Shown: in pieces, positions 8,324 to 17,143 of the stretch
Layout: each line of letters opens with the position of its first letter
Position numbering within the stretch: position 1 is the first letter of the stretch
Assembly: GCF_001426995.1 (NCBI RefSeq)
Contig: NZ_LMFY01000001.1
Coordinates: 2,105,675 to 2,169,674, forward strand
Source: Microbacterium sp. Root553
Lineage (GTDB): Bacteria; Actinomycetota; Actinomycetes; Actinomycetales; Microbacteriaceae
Length of the DNA stretch: 64,000 nucleotides
Direction of reading: 5' to 3'
The notes under the pieces: model-generated
What the model was told of the DNA's origin: nothing
Seen by the model: only the letters and a program-made list of their open reading frames with translations
Databases searched by the model: none
Translations under genes and position numbers: made by a program

Positions 8324-9475
8324 GTGCCAGCAGTCAATCTCGGGATGCCGAAGATCCCCGAAGTCCTCGCCCCACGTCGCAAGACCCGCCAGATCAAGGT
8401 GGGCAAGGTGCTCGTCGGCGGCGATGCCCCCGTGAGCGTCCAGTCGATGACCACGACGAAGACGACCGACATCAACGGGACCCTTCAGCAGATCGCCGAG
8501 CTCACCGCATCCGGCTGCGAGATCGTGCGCGTGGCCGTGCCGCATCAGGACGACGCCGATGCGCTGAAGATCATCGCGATGAAGAGTCAGATCCCGGTGA
8601 TCGCCGACATCCACTTCCAGCCCCGCTACATCTACACGGCGATCGACGCCGGTTGCGGCGCCGTGCGCGTCAACCCCGGCAACATCCGCGAGTTCGACGG
8701 CAACGTCGGCAAGATCGCCGAGGCGGCGAAGGCCGCCGGCGTCTCCCTGCGTATCGGCGTGAACGCCGGATCGCTCGACCGTCGCATCCTCACCAAATAC
8801 GGCAAGGCGACGGCCGAGGCCCTCGTCGAGAGCGCCGTCTGGGAGGCGTCGCTGTTCGAGGAGCACGACTTCCACGACTTCAAGATCTCGGTCAAGCACA
8901 ACGACCCGATCGTCATGGTCAAGGCCTACCGTCTGCTCGCCGAGCGGGGAGACTGGCCGCTGCACCTCGGCGTCACCGAGGCGGGGCCCGCGTTCCAGGG
9001 CACGATCAAGAGCGCCACGGCGTTCGGCATCCTGCTCGGAGAGGGAATCGGCGACACCATCCGCGTGTCGCTCTCGGCGCCCCCTGCCGAAGAGGTCAAG
9101 GTCGGCCACCAGATCCTGCAGTCGCTGAACCTCCGCGAGCGCAAGCTCGAGATCGTCTCGTGCCCGTCGTGCGGACGCGCGCAGGTCGACGTCTACACGC
9201 TCGCCGAGAACGTGACCGAGGGGCTCAAGGACATGACGGTGCCGCTGCGCGTCGCGGTCATGGGCTGTGTCGTGAACGGGCCGGGCGAGGCGCGCGAGGC
9301 CGATCTCGGTGTCGCCTCCGGCAACGGCAAGGGACAGATCTTCGTCAAGGGCGAGGTCATCAAGACCGTGCCCGAGGCGGACATCGTCGCCACGCTGATC
9401 GAAGAGGCCAACCGGATCGCCGCCGACATGGGACCCGAAGCACCTCTCGGCACCGCGCAGGTCGTCACGGTCTGA
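8324..9475 (+). CDS. ispG: 4-hydroxy-3-methylbut-2-en-1-yl diphosphate synthase (GcpE)
   Basis: A 383-residue iron-sulfur enzyme of the MEP pathway that converts methylerythritol cyclodiphosphate to HMBPP. The [4Fe-4S] ligands are visible as CPSC (C280 and C283) and [10 protein letters not shown] (C315). The TIM-barrel part shows VQSMTTTKT near residue 40 and IADIHF. It matches the short bacterial two-domain form. The GTG start is supported by the -10 box 6 nt upstream. It shares the pathway with dxr, but each has its own promoter. Confidence 0.97.
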   Translation: MPAVNLGMPKIPEVLAPRRKTRQIKVGKVLVGGDAPVSVQSMTTTKTTDINGTLQQIAELTASGCEIVRVAVPHQDDADALKIIAMKSQIPVIADIHFQPRYIYTAIDAGCGAVRVNPGNIREFDGNVGKIAEAAKAAGVSLRIGVNAGSLDRRILTKYGKATAEALVESAVWEASLFEEHDFHDFKISVKHNDPIVMVKAYRLLAERGDWPLHLGVTEAGPAFQGTIKSATAFGILLGEGIGDTIRVSLSAPPAEEVKVGHQILQSLNLRERKLEIVSCPSCGRAQVDVYTLAENVTEGLKDMTVPLRVAVMGCVVNGPGEAREADLGVASGNGKGQIFVKGEVIKTVPEADIVATLIEEANRIAADMGPEAPLGTAQVVTV

Positions 9476-9556
9476 CGGCCGGAACGCGTCCCGACGCCGT
9501 CGGCATCGCGCAGGTCGCCTCGGTCCCACGACCAGATCTCGTCCGCACCCGATTCC

Positions 9557-9588
9557 GGCGCTCGCCTCCTCCCACGAGGGGCGGCGCC
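9557..9588 (+). terminator. Possible terminator hairpin after ispG
   Basis: The arms GGCGC(T)CGCC and GGCGGCGCC pair over 9 bp with one bulged T and enclose a 13-nt loop. There is no U-tract. It lies just upstream of the Shine-Dalgarno of the next gene. Confidence 0.4.
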
Positions 9589-9610
9589 CGTGAGCATCTC
9601 AAGGAGCCCC

Positions 9611-10477
9611 ATGCCCTCGTCAACCGTCGTGTCCTTCGCCGGCGGCGATGTCTCGGGATCGAGCACCGTCACCCGGGTCGAATCGACATCCGAGGGCGCC
9701 GTGGTCATGGTGGACGCCACACCGTTTCATCCGGTCGATCACACGTGGCCGGATCAGCCCGGTGACAGCGGCGAGATCACGCTCGACGGGTCGGCGGTGC
9801 GCGTCACGGAAGCCGTGATGGCCGCGGTGTCGGACGAGGGCCGGTTCGCGGTCGGCTCCGACATCCCCGTGAAGCGCGGCGCGGAGGGATGGACGTGGCT
9901 CGTCGGTCATCCGCTCGAGGGCGATGTTCCGTCCTGGCTGGTCGAGGGCGCACGCGTGGAACTCTCGGTCGACTCGTCCAGGCGAGCCGGTCTCAGCCGG
10001 GGTCACACGGCGTGCCATCTCGCGTCTCTGGCGCTCGATCTCGCCCTTGCGGATCTGTGGCGCAAGGACCCGGGAGAAGATGCTCTGGGTGCCCCGGACT
10101 TCGAGGGCAAGGCCAATCAGTCGAGCCGCATCCATGCGGACGGTGCCGTCGACGAGTACCGCCTGGGCAAGAGCCTGCGCAGGGCCGGCTTCGACACCGA
10201 GACGTTCGCCGCGACTCTCGCGGACCGTGAGGCGTCGATCAACGCGCGGCTGGCCGACTGGGTCGACTCGGATGCATCGAGCAGGGTGGTCACAGAAGGT
10301 CCGACGATCGTGGATCGGCGCAGCTGGCAGTGCGAGCTTCCCGACGGCACGGCCGAGATCCTGTGCGGCGGCACGCACGCGGCATCCCTCGACGAGTTCG
10401 TCTCGATCTCCGTGACGCTCGACCTGACCGATCCGCAGCTGCTGGTCATGACGACGCGGGCCGTTCCCGCGTCCTGA
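9611..10477 (+). CDS. AlaX-like metal-dependent hydrolase (alanyl-tRNA editing domain family)
   Basis: A 288-residue protein related to the editing domain of alanyl-tRNA synthetase. The zinc-binding pattern is complete: H132 and H136 in RGHTACH, and C252 and H256 in CGGTH. The ATG at 9611 is chosen because AAGGAG lies 5 nt upstream. The family clears mischarged Ser- or Gly-tRNA(Ala) in trans, but several actinobacterial members are uncharacterised. There is no class II synthetase core here. The next gene converges on it with only 7 bp between. Confidence 0.75.
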   Translation: MPSSTVVSFAGGDVSGSSTVTRVESTSEGAVVMVDATPFHPVDHTWPDQPGDSGEITLDGSAVRVTEAVMAAVSDEGRFAVGSDIPVKRGAEGWTWLVGHPLEGDVPSWLVEGARVELSVDSSRRAGLSRGHTACHLASLALDLALADLWRKDPGEDALGAPDFEGKANQSSRIHADGAVDEYRLGKSLRRAGFDTETFAATLADREASINARLADWVDSDASSRVVTEGPTIVDRRSWQCELPDGTAEILCGGTHAASLDEFVSISVTLDLTDPQLLVMTTRAVPAS

Positions 10478-10484
10478 GCCCGGT

Positions 10485-11177
10485 TCAGCGCACGAACCCG
10501 CTCTGCACCCTGCCGCCCGCACGATCGAGCTCGTCGTCGACGCGGTCGGCGAAGGTGGCGTAGTCGCGGTCGAGCAGCGGGATGCTCAGCCGGTCGGCGC
10601 GCTCGCGACTGAGCGTCCGGAGCCGCCGGGGGAGCCATTTGCCCGTCGCGATCCAGCGTCCCTCGCTGAGCAGCATCAACTCCGCGATCCGCTCGAACAG
10701 GATGGCGGCCTCGACCTGCTGCTCGAGGGGGTCTGCGGCGTCTCTGAGGTCGTCGAGCACATCGGTGATGACGTAGCGACGGAAGGCGGACTCCTGCGCA
10801 CTGAGTGAGGGGCCCTCGTCGAGGACGCTCTGCCAGCGACGGCGGAGTGAGGCGAGACGGCCGTCGTCTCGGAACGCAGTGCCTTCGACGAGCATGTGCA
10901 CGGTCACCGGCCTGTGCTGTGCCACACCTCGGTCGGCCCACTCCTCGAAACCCGCGGGTGTGTACGCGAAGACCTCGAAGATCTCGCCCTCGAACTCATG
11001 AGTCGAGGCCTCGCTCCTCTGGTCCTCGGCCTCGAAGAGCTCGTCTCCGAGGAGCAGCAGGTCGATGTCGCTCGTCGTGGTGCGCTCGCCGCGTGCGGTA
11101 CTTCCCGCCACGATGGCGATGTCCGCTCCGGGGTAGCGGGCGGCGACGAATCGTTCGGCGACGGCGAGGTGGTCCAC
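10485..11177 (-). CDS. Nucleotidyltransferase-domain protein
   Basis: A 230-residue protein. The N-terminus carries the polymerase-beta-type nucleotidyltransferase signature GSTARGERTTTSDIDL at residues 25-40, with the metal-binding Asp pair in SDID. The remainder is helical and may bind the substrate. Such proteins include adenylyltransferases, antibiotic-modifying enzymes and MNT-type toxins' partners. Nothing here tells them apart, and no HEPN partner gene adjoins. The GTG start follows a TACGCT -10 box by 6 nt. Confidence 0.7.
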   Translation of the reverse strand: MDHLAVAERFVAARYPGADIAIVAGSTARGERTTTSDIDLLLLGDELFEAEDQRSEASTHEFEGEIFEVFAYTPAGFEEWADRGVAQHRPVTVHMLVEGTAFRDDGRLASLRRRWQSVLDEGPSLSAQESAFRRYVITDVLDDLRDAADPLEQQVEAAILFERIAELMLLSEGRWIATGKWLPRRLRTLSRERADRLSIPLLDRDYATFADRVDDELDRAGGRVQSGFVR

Positions 11178-11183
11178 GCCGCA

Positions 11184-11189
11184 AGCGTA
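11184..11189 (-). promoter_or_regulatory. -10 box of the nucleotidyltransferase gene, leaderless type
   Basis: TACGCT on the minus strand, then 6 nt, then the GTG at 11177. The box lies 3 bp from the stop codon of the RNB gene upstream on the same strand. Confidence 0.55.
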
Positions 11190-11191
11190 TG

Positions 11192-12607
11192 TCAGACGGA
11201 GAACTCGATCTCGCCTCCGGCGATGTCGACGCTCACGACTCGCAGCGGTACGACACCTCCGGCGACGGCGCCGTCCGGAACCGGCGCGGAGGCGGTGACG
11301 GCGGGGTCGGCGAGCTGGACCGTGGCGCGCTCGCCGCGGATCTCGATCACGGTCGCATCGACCGTGGAGCCGACCAGGGGAGTCATCAGTGCGGCCTCGA
11401 CGCAGTTGATCGTCGCGGAATCGAGCCGGGACGCGCGTTGACCGGACTCCTGCATCAGGGCGGGGAGATCGGCGAGCGACTCGCGAACCCAGCCCGGCAC
11501 CTCACGCCCCTCGGACACGGCGAGGCAGATCGCGAGCGACCACCGATCGACGAGACGACGCAGAGGTGCCGTGGCGTGTGCGTACGGAGCGGCGATGGCC
11601 GCCTGCTCCGTGTCGGGCGGCACCGAGCCGTCGAAGGTCACGTACCCCGCTCCGCGGAAGAGCGACGCCGCCGCCTCGAGGATCGGGAGGGTCATGGGGT
11701 CTGCGCGATCCAGCTCGCGCAGATAGTCGCCGTATCTGCCCGTCGTCCAGGGGCGGCCGAGCGCCTCGGTCTGATGACGGAACGCGGCGAAGGCCTTCTC
11801 GTCGGGTTGCGGCATGGTCCGCAGGATGCCGATGCCGGCGTCGATCATCAACGTCGCGGCCGCCATACCCGTCATGAGGGAGAGCTGCGCGTTCCATTCC
11901 TCGACGGGGAGCGGATGCCGTCGCTCGATCGAGTAGGTTCCGTCGGCGCCGCGCACGACCTCTTCGTCCGGAAGATTCAAGCTCGCTCCGCCGCGGAGCT
12001 TCTCCTGCGTGATCCGCAGAGCTCCGATCTCCGGCAGCAGTGCGGCCGGTCCGTCCTCGCCCCGGTCGAGTGACGCCTGAGTGCTGGCGTAGTCGAGCTG
12101 GGCGCGCGAGCGGATCAGTGCGCGCTCGAGCCGGAAGTCCTCGACGACCCCCGCCGAATCGAGGGCGAAGGTCCAGACGAGCGCGGGACGATCCACATCC
12201 GCCAGCAGCGAGGCGCGATCCTCGCTCAGTACCTTCGGATGCAGCGGGATCGCGCCGTCGGCCGCGTACAACGTCTGACCGCGACGGCGGGCCTCCTCGT
12301 CCACCGCGCCGCCGGGCGTCACGAATCCCGGCACATCGGCGATCGCGTAGCGGACGGTGTATCCGGAACCCCGCCGTTCGAGGTGGAAGGCCTGATCGAG
12401 GTCACGCGACCCGCGGGGATCGAGCGTGGCGAAGGCGATGTCGCGCAGGTCGAGTTCGGGCGTCACGGCCTCCGACGCCGCTGCCTCGGCAAGCACGGCG
12501 GCAGGGAATTCTGCGGGCGCGTCCAGGGATTCCTTGAGCGTGGCGAGCGCCGTGGCGAGTTCCGTCTGCGCGGCGGACGGAGCAACGTGGGATCGGCGCT
12601 GAGGCAT
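11192..12607 (-). CDS. RNB-domain exoribonuclease (RNase II/R family, short form)
   Basis: A 471-residue protein made almost entirely of the RNB catalytic domain. The acidic active-site stretch DLRDIAFATLDPRGSRDLDQAF is at about 53-74, followed by YAIADVPGFVTPGG and, later, HATAPLRRLVDR. The cold-shock domains of RNase R are absent, and only a short C-terminal beta region remains. It should degrade RNA 3' to 5'. The ATG follows a TAGTGT -10 box by 6 nt. Confidence 0.85.
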   Translation of the reverse strand: MPQRRSHVAPSAAQTELATALATLKESLDAPAEFPAAVLAEAAASEAVTPELDLRDIAFATLDPRGSRDLDQAFHLERRGSGYTVRYAIADVPGFVTPGGAVDEEARRRGQTLYAADGAIPLHPKVLSEDRASLLADVDRPALVWTFALDSAGVVEDFRLERALIRSRAQLDYASTQASLDRGEDGPAALLPEIGALRITQEKLRGGASLNLPDEEVVRGADGTYSIERRHPLPVEEWNAQLSLMTGMAAATLMIDAGIGILRTMPQPDEKAFAAFRHQTEALGRPWTTGRYGDYLRELDRADPMTLPILEAAASLFRGAGYVTFDGSVPPDTEQAAIAAPYAHATAPLRRLVDRWSLAICLAVSEGREVPGWVRESLADLPALMQESGQRASRLDSATINCVEAALMTPLVGSTVDATVIEIRGERATVQLADPAVTASAPVPDGAVAGGVVPLRVVSVDIAGGEIEFSV

Positions 12608-12613
12608 GCCCCC

Positions 12614-12619
12614 ACACTA
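12614..12619 (-). promoter_or_regulatory. -10 box of the RNB gene, leaderless type
   Basis: TAGTGT, then GGGGGC, then the ATG at 12607, minus strand. Confidence 0.6.
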
Positions 12620-12648
12620 TGTCGCCCGCCGTGAATGGGAGGAACCCC

Positions 12649-13654
12649 TCAGAAGGGTGGTGGTGTGTCGTCTTCGGTGGTCGTGGTGTTCTGCGCCGGA
12701 GGTTCGTCGACGTATATCCGGCCGGTCGGGCTGGTCCAGGCGAAGACGCCGTCGCCGAGATTCTCGACATGCCAGGGCGTGCGGTGTGTGAAGGAGTGAT
12801 GGCGTCGGCAGAGGTCGCCGAGGTTGCCGGCGTCGGTGGTGTCGCCTGTCGCGTGGTCTCGCGTGTGGTCGACGTCGCACACGCGGGCGGGGTATCCGCA
12901 GGTAGGGAACCGGCATCGCTGGTCTCGCGCGGTGAGGTGTCGTCTCACCGCGGCGGAGGGCCGGTAACGGTCGACCGCGAGCAGGGCCCCGGTGATCGGA
13001 TGGGTCAGGACCCGATCCCACCCGGCCGCGGTGCCTGCGAGGAGCCGCGCGGTGCGGAGGTCGATGGGGATGCACCCGTCGAGTTCGCCCGGGACGGTGC
13101 TCGCCCCGATCAGCGACAACACGGGGACGGTGATCGACACCGTCGCTCGGATGGCTCCGAGCATCCCCTCTGCCGTGTCGTGTCCGGCCGGTGCACCGGT
13201 CAGGAGAAGGTCGAGGGCGACATCGCAGCGGGCCTGCCCCAGCGTGCGCTCGCCACGGGATGAAGGAGAGGTGGATTCGCTCGACGGATGGGACAGAGCC
13301 TCTTTCGCGATCGCGTTGATCCGCTCGAACGCGCCGTGCACGAGCGCCCGCCACACCCGGGGAACCGCGTCGCCACGACCTCGGCGTCGAGCATCCGCCG
13401 TGGCACCGTCCGGTCGCTGACACGCAGAGCGGCGCCGAACTCCGCCGCGACCGCCCGCGTAGCCGATCGACGCCGTCTGCAGTCGCCTCCTCGACCTGCC
13501 CGGCCGCCTCGACGGCGATCCGCGACCCGAGAGCGAGAAGTCCGTCGCGTGCGGCGAGCAGAGACGAGATCGTGCGATCGACTTCGACGAGCATCTCGGT
13601 GACGGCGCCGAGCGCGGCCACCTGCTCCACCGTCGCGTCCTTCAATGCCGTCAT
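12649..13654 (-). pseudogene. Decayed DUF222-HNH endonuclease gene
   Basis: Protein similarity runs through three reading frames. The N-terminal DUF222 start (MTALKDATVEQVAAL) begins at 13654. The frame shifts by one missing base near 13460 (after DGVD), goes on as RAVAAEFGAALRVSDRTVPRRML, then shifts again near 13355 (RFP into WRALVHGAFERI). The rest is open to 12649 and holds an HNH motif (CRFPTCGYP, DVDHTRDH, CRRHH). About 100 residues of the usual DUF222 middle also seem missing around ERINAIAKEAL. Intact relatives are common, multi-copy genes in Microbacteriaceae. The HNH part may still be translated. Confidence 0.8.
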
Positions 13655-13860
13655 AGCCGCATCACACCGCCGACCACCGCCATTCCTGCCCCAGATCAGG
13701 GCCGAAAACCCGCCCCCAGGTCCAGGACATCGACATGCCGGAACACGACAACGGCTCGCAGACAGAACAGTGCTGCGAGAGTCGAGTCGATGAACGTCGG
13801 CGCACTGTCCCGAACCTGTGATTCGCGTGTCCGTCCGGCCCCGACCGGAATGCTGGGCGT

Positions 13861-13866
13861 TAGCGT
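13861..13866 (+). promoter_or_regulatory. -10 box of the PEP-mutase family gene, leaderless type
   Basis: TAGCGT, then 6 nt, then the ATG at 13873. Confidence 0.6.
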
Positions 13867-13872
13867 GGGGGC

Positions 13873-14643
13873 ATGACCACTGCTGCGAAAGCCCAGACCC
13901 TGATCGGACTCTACGAAGCACCGGAGATCCTCCGCGTCGTGAATGTGTGGGACGTCGTCTCCGCCCGCGCCGTCGCGGCACTCCCCGAGACGAAGGCCAT
14001 CGCCACCGCGGGGCACGGCATCGCCGCATCGTTCGGTTTCGAAGACGGCACCATCACCCGCGACATCATGATCGACATGGTCGGACGCATCGCGGCGGCC
14101 GTCTCGGTGCCCGTGACCGCCGACCTCGATGACGGATACGGCGACGCCGGCGAGACGACCCGCCTCGCGATCGGCGCAGGTGTCGTGGGCGCCAACATCG
14201 AGGACCGCCTCAAGCCCTTCGACGAGTCCGTCGCGGCGGTCGAGGCCATCGTCAAGGCGGCGGAGGCCGAGGGAGTCCCGTTCGCTCTCAACGCCCGCAC
14301 GGACGCCTTCGTTCGCGCCGGCCACCGCCCGGTCGCCGAGAGCATCGCCGACGCGATCCAGCGCGGCCGCGCGTTCCTCGACGCGGGAGCCACGGCGGTG
14401 TTCGTGCCGGGGATGCTCGACGCCGCCATCACCCGCCAGCTCGTGGAGGGGCTGGGGGAGGGGAAGCTCAGTGTCATCGGGCTCCCCGGCACCCTCGCGG
14501 CTTCCGAGTACGAGAAGCTCGGTGTCGCCCGCATCTCGTACGGACCCCTGCCGCAGCGGGTCGCGCTCACCGCGACCCAGGAGCTCGCGGCGAGCCTGTA
14601 CGCGGGCGGCGTGATCCCCAACGGACTCCCTGCGCTCAACTGA
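13873..14643 (+). CDS. Isocitrate lyase/phosphoenolpyruvate mutase superfamily protein
   Basis: A 256-residue TIM-barrel enzyme. Family marks are NVWDVVSA near residue 24, the metal-binding DLDDGYGD at 84-91, NIEDRLKP near 113 and LNARTDAF near 137. The KKCGH loop of isocitrate lyase is absent, so it is not a glyoxylate-shunt enzyme. Relatives act as PEP mutase, oxaloacetate decarboxylase, methylisocitrate lyase or unknown C-C lyases, and no neighbour narrows this down. It is a monocistronic gene between the HNH remnant and proS. Confidence 0.75.
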   Translation: MTTAAKAQTLIGLYEAPEILRVVNVWDVVSARAVAALPETKAIATAGHGIAASFGFEDGTITRDIMIDMVGRIAAAVSVPVTADLDDGYGDAGETTRLAIGAGVVGANIEDRLKPFDESVAAVEAIVKAAEAEGVPFALNARTDAFVRAGHRPVAESIADAIQRGRAFLDAGATAVFVPGMLDAAITRQLVEGLGEGKLSVIGLPGTLAASEYEKLGVARISYGPLPQRVALTATQELAASLYAGGVIPNGLPALN

Positions 14644-14673
14644 CGCACCGTGAAGACGAGTGGCCGCGGTCAG

Positions 14674-14679
14674 TAGACT
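14674..14679 (+). promoter_or_regulatory. -10 box of proS, leaderless type
   Basis: TAGACT, then 6 nt, then the GTG at 14686. Confidence 0.65.
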
Positions 14680-14685
14680 TGCCCC

Positions 14686-16443
14686 GTGGTCACTCGTCTT
14701 TCGAACTTCTTCCTCCGTACGCTCCGTGAAGACCCTGCAGGCGCAGAGGTCGCGAGCCACAAGCTGCTGATCCGCGCCGGATACATCCGACCGCAGGCCG
14801 CCGGGATCTTCGCCTGGCTGCCGCTCGGTCTGCGGGTCAAGGCCAAGATCGAGACCGTCGTCCGTGAGGAGATGGCCGCGGCCGGTGCCCAGGAGGTGCA
14901 CTTCCCCGCGCTGATGCCGCGTGAGTCCTACGAGGCGACCGGTCGCTGGGAGGAGTACGGCGACCTGCTGTTCCGCCTCCAGGACCGCAAGGGCGGTGAC
15001 TACCTGCTCGCGCCGACGCACGAGGAGGCCTTCACGCTGCTGGTGAAGGACCTCTACTCGTCGTACAAGGACCTGCCCCTGACGATCTATCAGATCCAGG
15101 ACAAGTACCGCGATGAGGCCCGTCCCCGTGCCGGCCTGCTCCGCGGGCGCGAGTTCACGATGAAGGACGCCTACTCCTTCGACGCGTCCGACGAAGGCCT
15201 CGATGTCAGCTATCAGGCGCAGCGAGACGCGTACGAGCGCATCTTCCAGCGCCTCGGACTCGAGTACGTCATCGTCCAGGCGGATGCGGGGGCGATGGGA
15301 GGCTCGCGCAGCGAGGAGTTCCTGCACCCGACGCCCGTGGGCGAAGACACGTTCGTGCGCAGTGCCGGCGGCTACGCCGCGAACGTCGAGGCGTTCACCA
15401 CGGCCGTCCCCGAGGCGGTGTCCTTCGACGCCGATGCGTCGCCCGTCATCTTCGACTCGCCCGACACTCCGACCATCGAGACCCTGGTCGCACACGTCAA
15501 CGCGCATCTCGACGGCGAGTACACCGCGGCCCACACGCTCAAGAACGTCGTGCTCGCGCTCACCCACCTCGACGGCTCCCGTGAGCTCGTCGTCGTGGGT
15601 CTCCCCGGTGACCGCGAGGTCGACCAGAAGCGCGCCGAGGTCGCGTTCGCGCCGGCCGAGGTCGACACCGCCACGGCCGACGACTTCGAGAACAACCCGC
15701 TGCTGGTCAAGGGATACATCGGCCCCTGGTCGACCACCGGCGCCGTGCTGGGCGAGGAATCGGCCACCGGCATCCGCTACCTCGTCGACCCTCGCGTGAG
15801 CGAGGGCACCTCGTGGATCACCGGAGCGAACATCGACCAGAAGCACGCCCACTCCGTCGTCGCGGGTCGGGACTTCTTCGCCGACGGCGTCGTCGAGATC
15901 GCGAACGTCCGTGCGGGCGACCCCGCACCCGACGGCTCGGGCCCGGTGGAGCTCGCCCGCGGCATGGAGATCGGCCACGTCTTCCAGCTGGGGCGCAAGT
16001 ACGCCGAGGCGCTCGGTCTCAAGGTGCTGAACGAGAACGGCAAGCTCGTCACGGTCACGATGGGCTCCTACGGGATCGGCGTGACCCGCATCCTCGCCAT
16101 CATCGCCGAGCTGAACAACGACGAGAAGGGGCTCATCTGGCCCGCATCCGTCTCTCCGTTCGACGTGCAGGTCGTGGCCGCAGGGCGCGACCAGGTCGCG
16201 TTCGACGTGGCGGCGGACCTCGCCGCACAGCTCGAGTCGAGCGGACTCGACGTGCTCTACGACGACCGCCCCAAGGTCTCTCCCGGGGTGAAGTTCGGCG
16301 ACGCCGAGCTCGTCGGCGTCCCGAAGATCGTCATCGTCGGCCGTGGTGCCGCCGACGGCCAGGTCGAGCTGTGGGACCGCAGCACAGGAGACCGGGATGC
16401 CGTGTCGATCGTCGAGGCCGTGGAGCGGCTCACGCAGCGCTGA
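14686..16443 (+). CDS. proS: Prolyl-tRNA synthetase, bacterial type with editing insertion
   Basis: A 585-residue class II aminoacyl-tRNA synthetase that charges tRNA(Pro). Motif 2 ([20 protein letters not shown]) is near 145-165, motif 3 ([12 protein letters not shown]) near 460, and the anticodon-binding domain occupies the C-terminal 110 residues. Between motifs 2 and 3 (about 225-385) sits the YbaK-like insertion that clears mischarged Ala-tRNA(Pro). Length and order match the E. coli-like form. The start is GTG with a -10 box 6 nt upstream. A strong hairpin follows the stop codon. Confidence 0.97.
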   Translation: MVTRLSNFFLRTLREDPAGAEVASHKLLIRAGYIRPQAAGIFAWLPLGLRVKAKIETVVREEMAAAGAQEVHFPALMPRESYEATGRWEEYGDLLFRLQDRKGGDYLLAPTHEEAFTLLVKDLYSSYKDLPLTIYQIQDKYRDEARPRAGLLRGREFTMKDAYSFDASDEGLDVSYQAQRDAYERIFQRLGLEYVIVQADAGAMGGSRSEEFLHPTPVGEDTFVRSAGGYAANVEAFTTAVPEAVSFDADASPVIFDSPDTPTIETLVAHVNAHLDGEYTAAHTLKNVVLALTHLDGSRELVVVGLPGDREVDQKRAEVAFAPAEVDTATADDFENNPLLVKGYIGPWSTTGAVLGEESATGIRYLVDPRVSEGTSWITGANIDQKHAHSVVAGRDFFADGVVEIANVRAGDPAPDGSGPVELARGMEIGHVFQLGRKYAEALGLKVLNENGKLVTVTMGSYGIGVTRILAIIAELNNDEKGLIWPASVSPFDVQVVAAGRDQVAFDVAADLAAQLESSGLDVLYDDRPKVSPGVKFGDAELVGVPKIVIVGRGAADGQVELWDRSTGDRDAVSIVEAVERLTQR

Positions 16444-16451
16444 TCTCTCAT

Positions 16452-16491
16452 GCAGAACGCCGCGCGTCCCTCGGGGCGCGCGGCGTTCTGC
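16452..16491. terminator. Bidirectional terminator between proS and the convergent oxidoreductase gene
   Basis: A perfect 15-bp stem (GCAGAACGCCGCGCG and its complement) with a 10-nt loop lies between two convergent genes. There is no long U-tract on either strand. Confidence 0.75.
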
Positions 16492-16505
16492 GTCAAGGGA
16501 TGCGG

Positions 16506-17009
16506 TCAGCAGACGATGCGCCCGTGGTTCATGGTGTCGTCGTCGGGGGTGTCTCGCGTGACCAGAGCCTTGAGCATCCCGGCCGCCAACGCGATCTTGC
16601 CCTTCGACGGCTCCCAGAACTCCGTCACGGTGGGGGTGACCTTCAGCAGCGCGATGCCGGGGGTGTCGAGCCCGTCCTCGAACCAGATGTCGAGCGACGG
16701 AGAGTAGAGCTCCTCCATCTTCGCCCGGTCGCGGACGACCGACGCGTTCCCCGCGACCGACACGTAGCGCATGCCGCCGGCATCGCAGTAGGAGAGCCCC
16801 ACCTGGCGGTGCTCCTTCACCTCGTCGACCTTCTCGGTGTCCTCCGCGGTGAAGAACCAGATGTCGCCGGCCTCGTCCATCTGCCGGGTCGACATCGGGC
16901 GGCTGACCAGATTGCCGTCGTCGTCGATCGTCGTCAGCATCGTGAAGTCGATGTCCTCCACGAGCTCGGTGACTCGTGCCAGTGCCTCAGGTCCGGTGAT
17001 CTCTGTCAT
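16506..17009 (-). CDS. Pyridoxamine 5'-phosphate oxidase-fold flavin/F420-dependent protein (general stress protein 26-like)
   Basis: A 167-residue split-barrel protein. The start MTEITGPEALARVTELVEDIDFTMLTT is typical of the family, and the next part carries RPMSTRQMDEAGDIWFFT, which lines the flavin site in relatives. YVSVAGNASVV and a Trp-rich tail follow. The family binds FMN or F420 and reduces small molecules; the physiological substrate is unknown. The ATG at 17009 is preferred to one 12 codons upstream because family alignments start there. No strong Shine-Dalgarno is seen. Confidence 0.75.
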   Translation of the reverse strand: MTEITGPEALARVTELVEDIDFTMLTTIDDDGNLVSRPMSTRQMDEAGDIWFFTAEDTEKVDEVKEHRQVGLSYCDAGGMRYVSVAGNASVVRDRAKMEELYSPSLDIWFEDGLDTPGIALLKVTPTVTEFWEPSKGKIALAAGMLKALVTRDTPDDDTMNHGRIVC

Positions 17010-17131
17010 GCCGACAATGCTGGTGCACCGCGGGCGGACGCGCACGGGGTTGACAGGTCCCGTGGCACGTGCTGCGCCGAGGGCTGTCGACTCCCGGTCC
17101 GTGGCTCGTGCGTCTCGACGGTCGCGTGTGA

Positions 17132-17137
17132 CAGGCT
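17132..17137 (+). promoter_or_regulatory. Possible -10 box of the LOG-family gene
   Basis: CAGGCT, 6 nt before the ATG at 17144. It has C instead of T at the first base, so it is weaker than the other boxes. The spacer GGAGGC could also act as a Shine-Dalgarno. Confidence 0.35.
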
Positions 17138-17143
17138 GGAGGC

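Noticed and set aside
9448..9530. A short repeat of the ispG 3' end just after its stop (GGCACCGCGCAGGTCG versus GGCATCGCGCAGGTCG)
   Set aside because: Only about 25 bp are similar, with several changes, in DNA where such GC-rich words recur. It is too short to call a duplication.
10485..11177. Nucleotidyltransferase as the MNT antitoxin of a HEPN-MNT pair
   Set aside because: The adjacent genes are an AlaX-like hydrolase and an RNB nuclease; there is no HEPN partner, and at 230 residues it is longer than typical MNT antitoxins.
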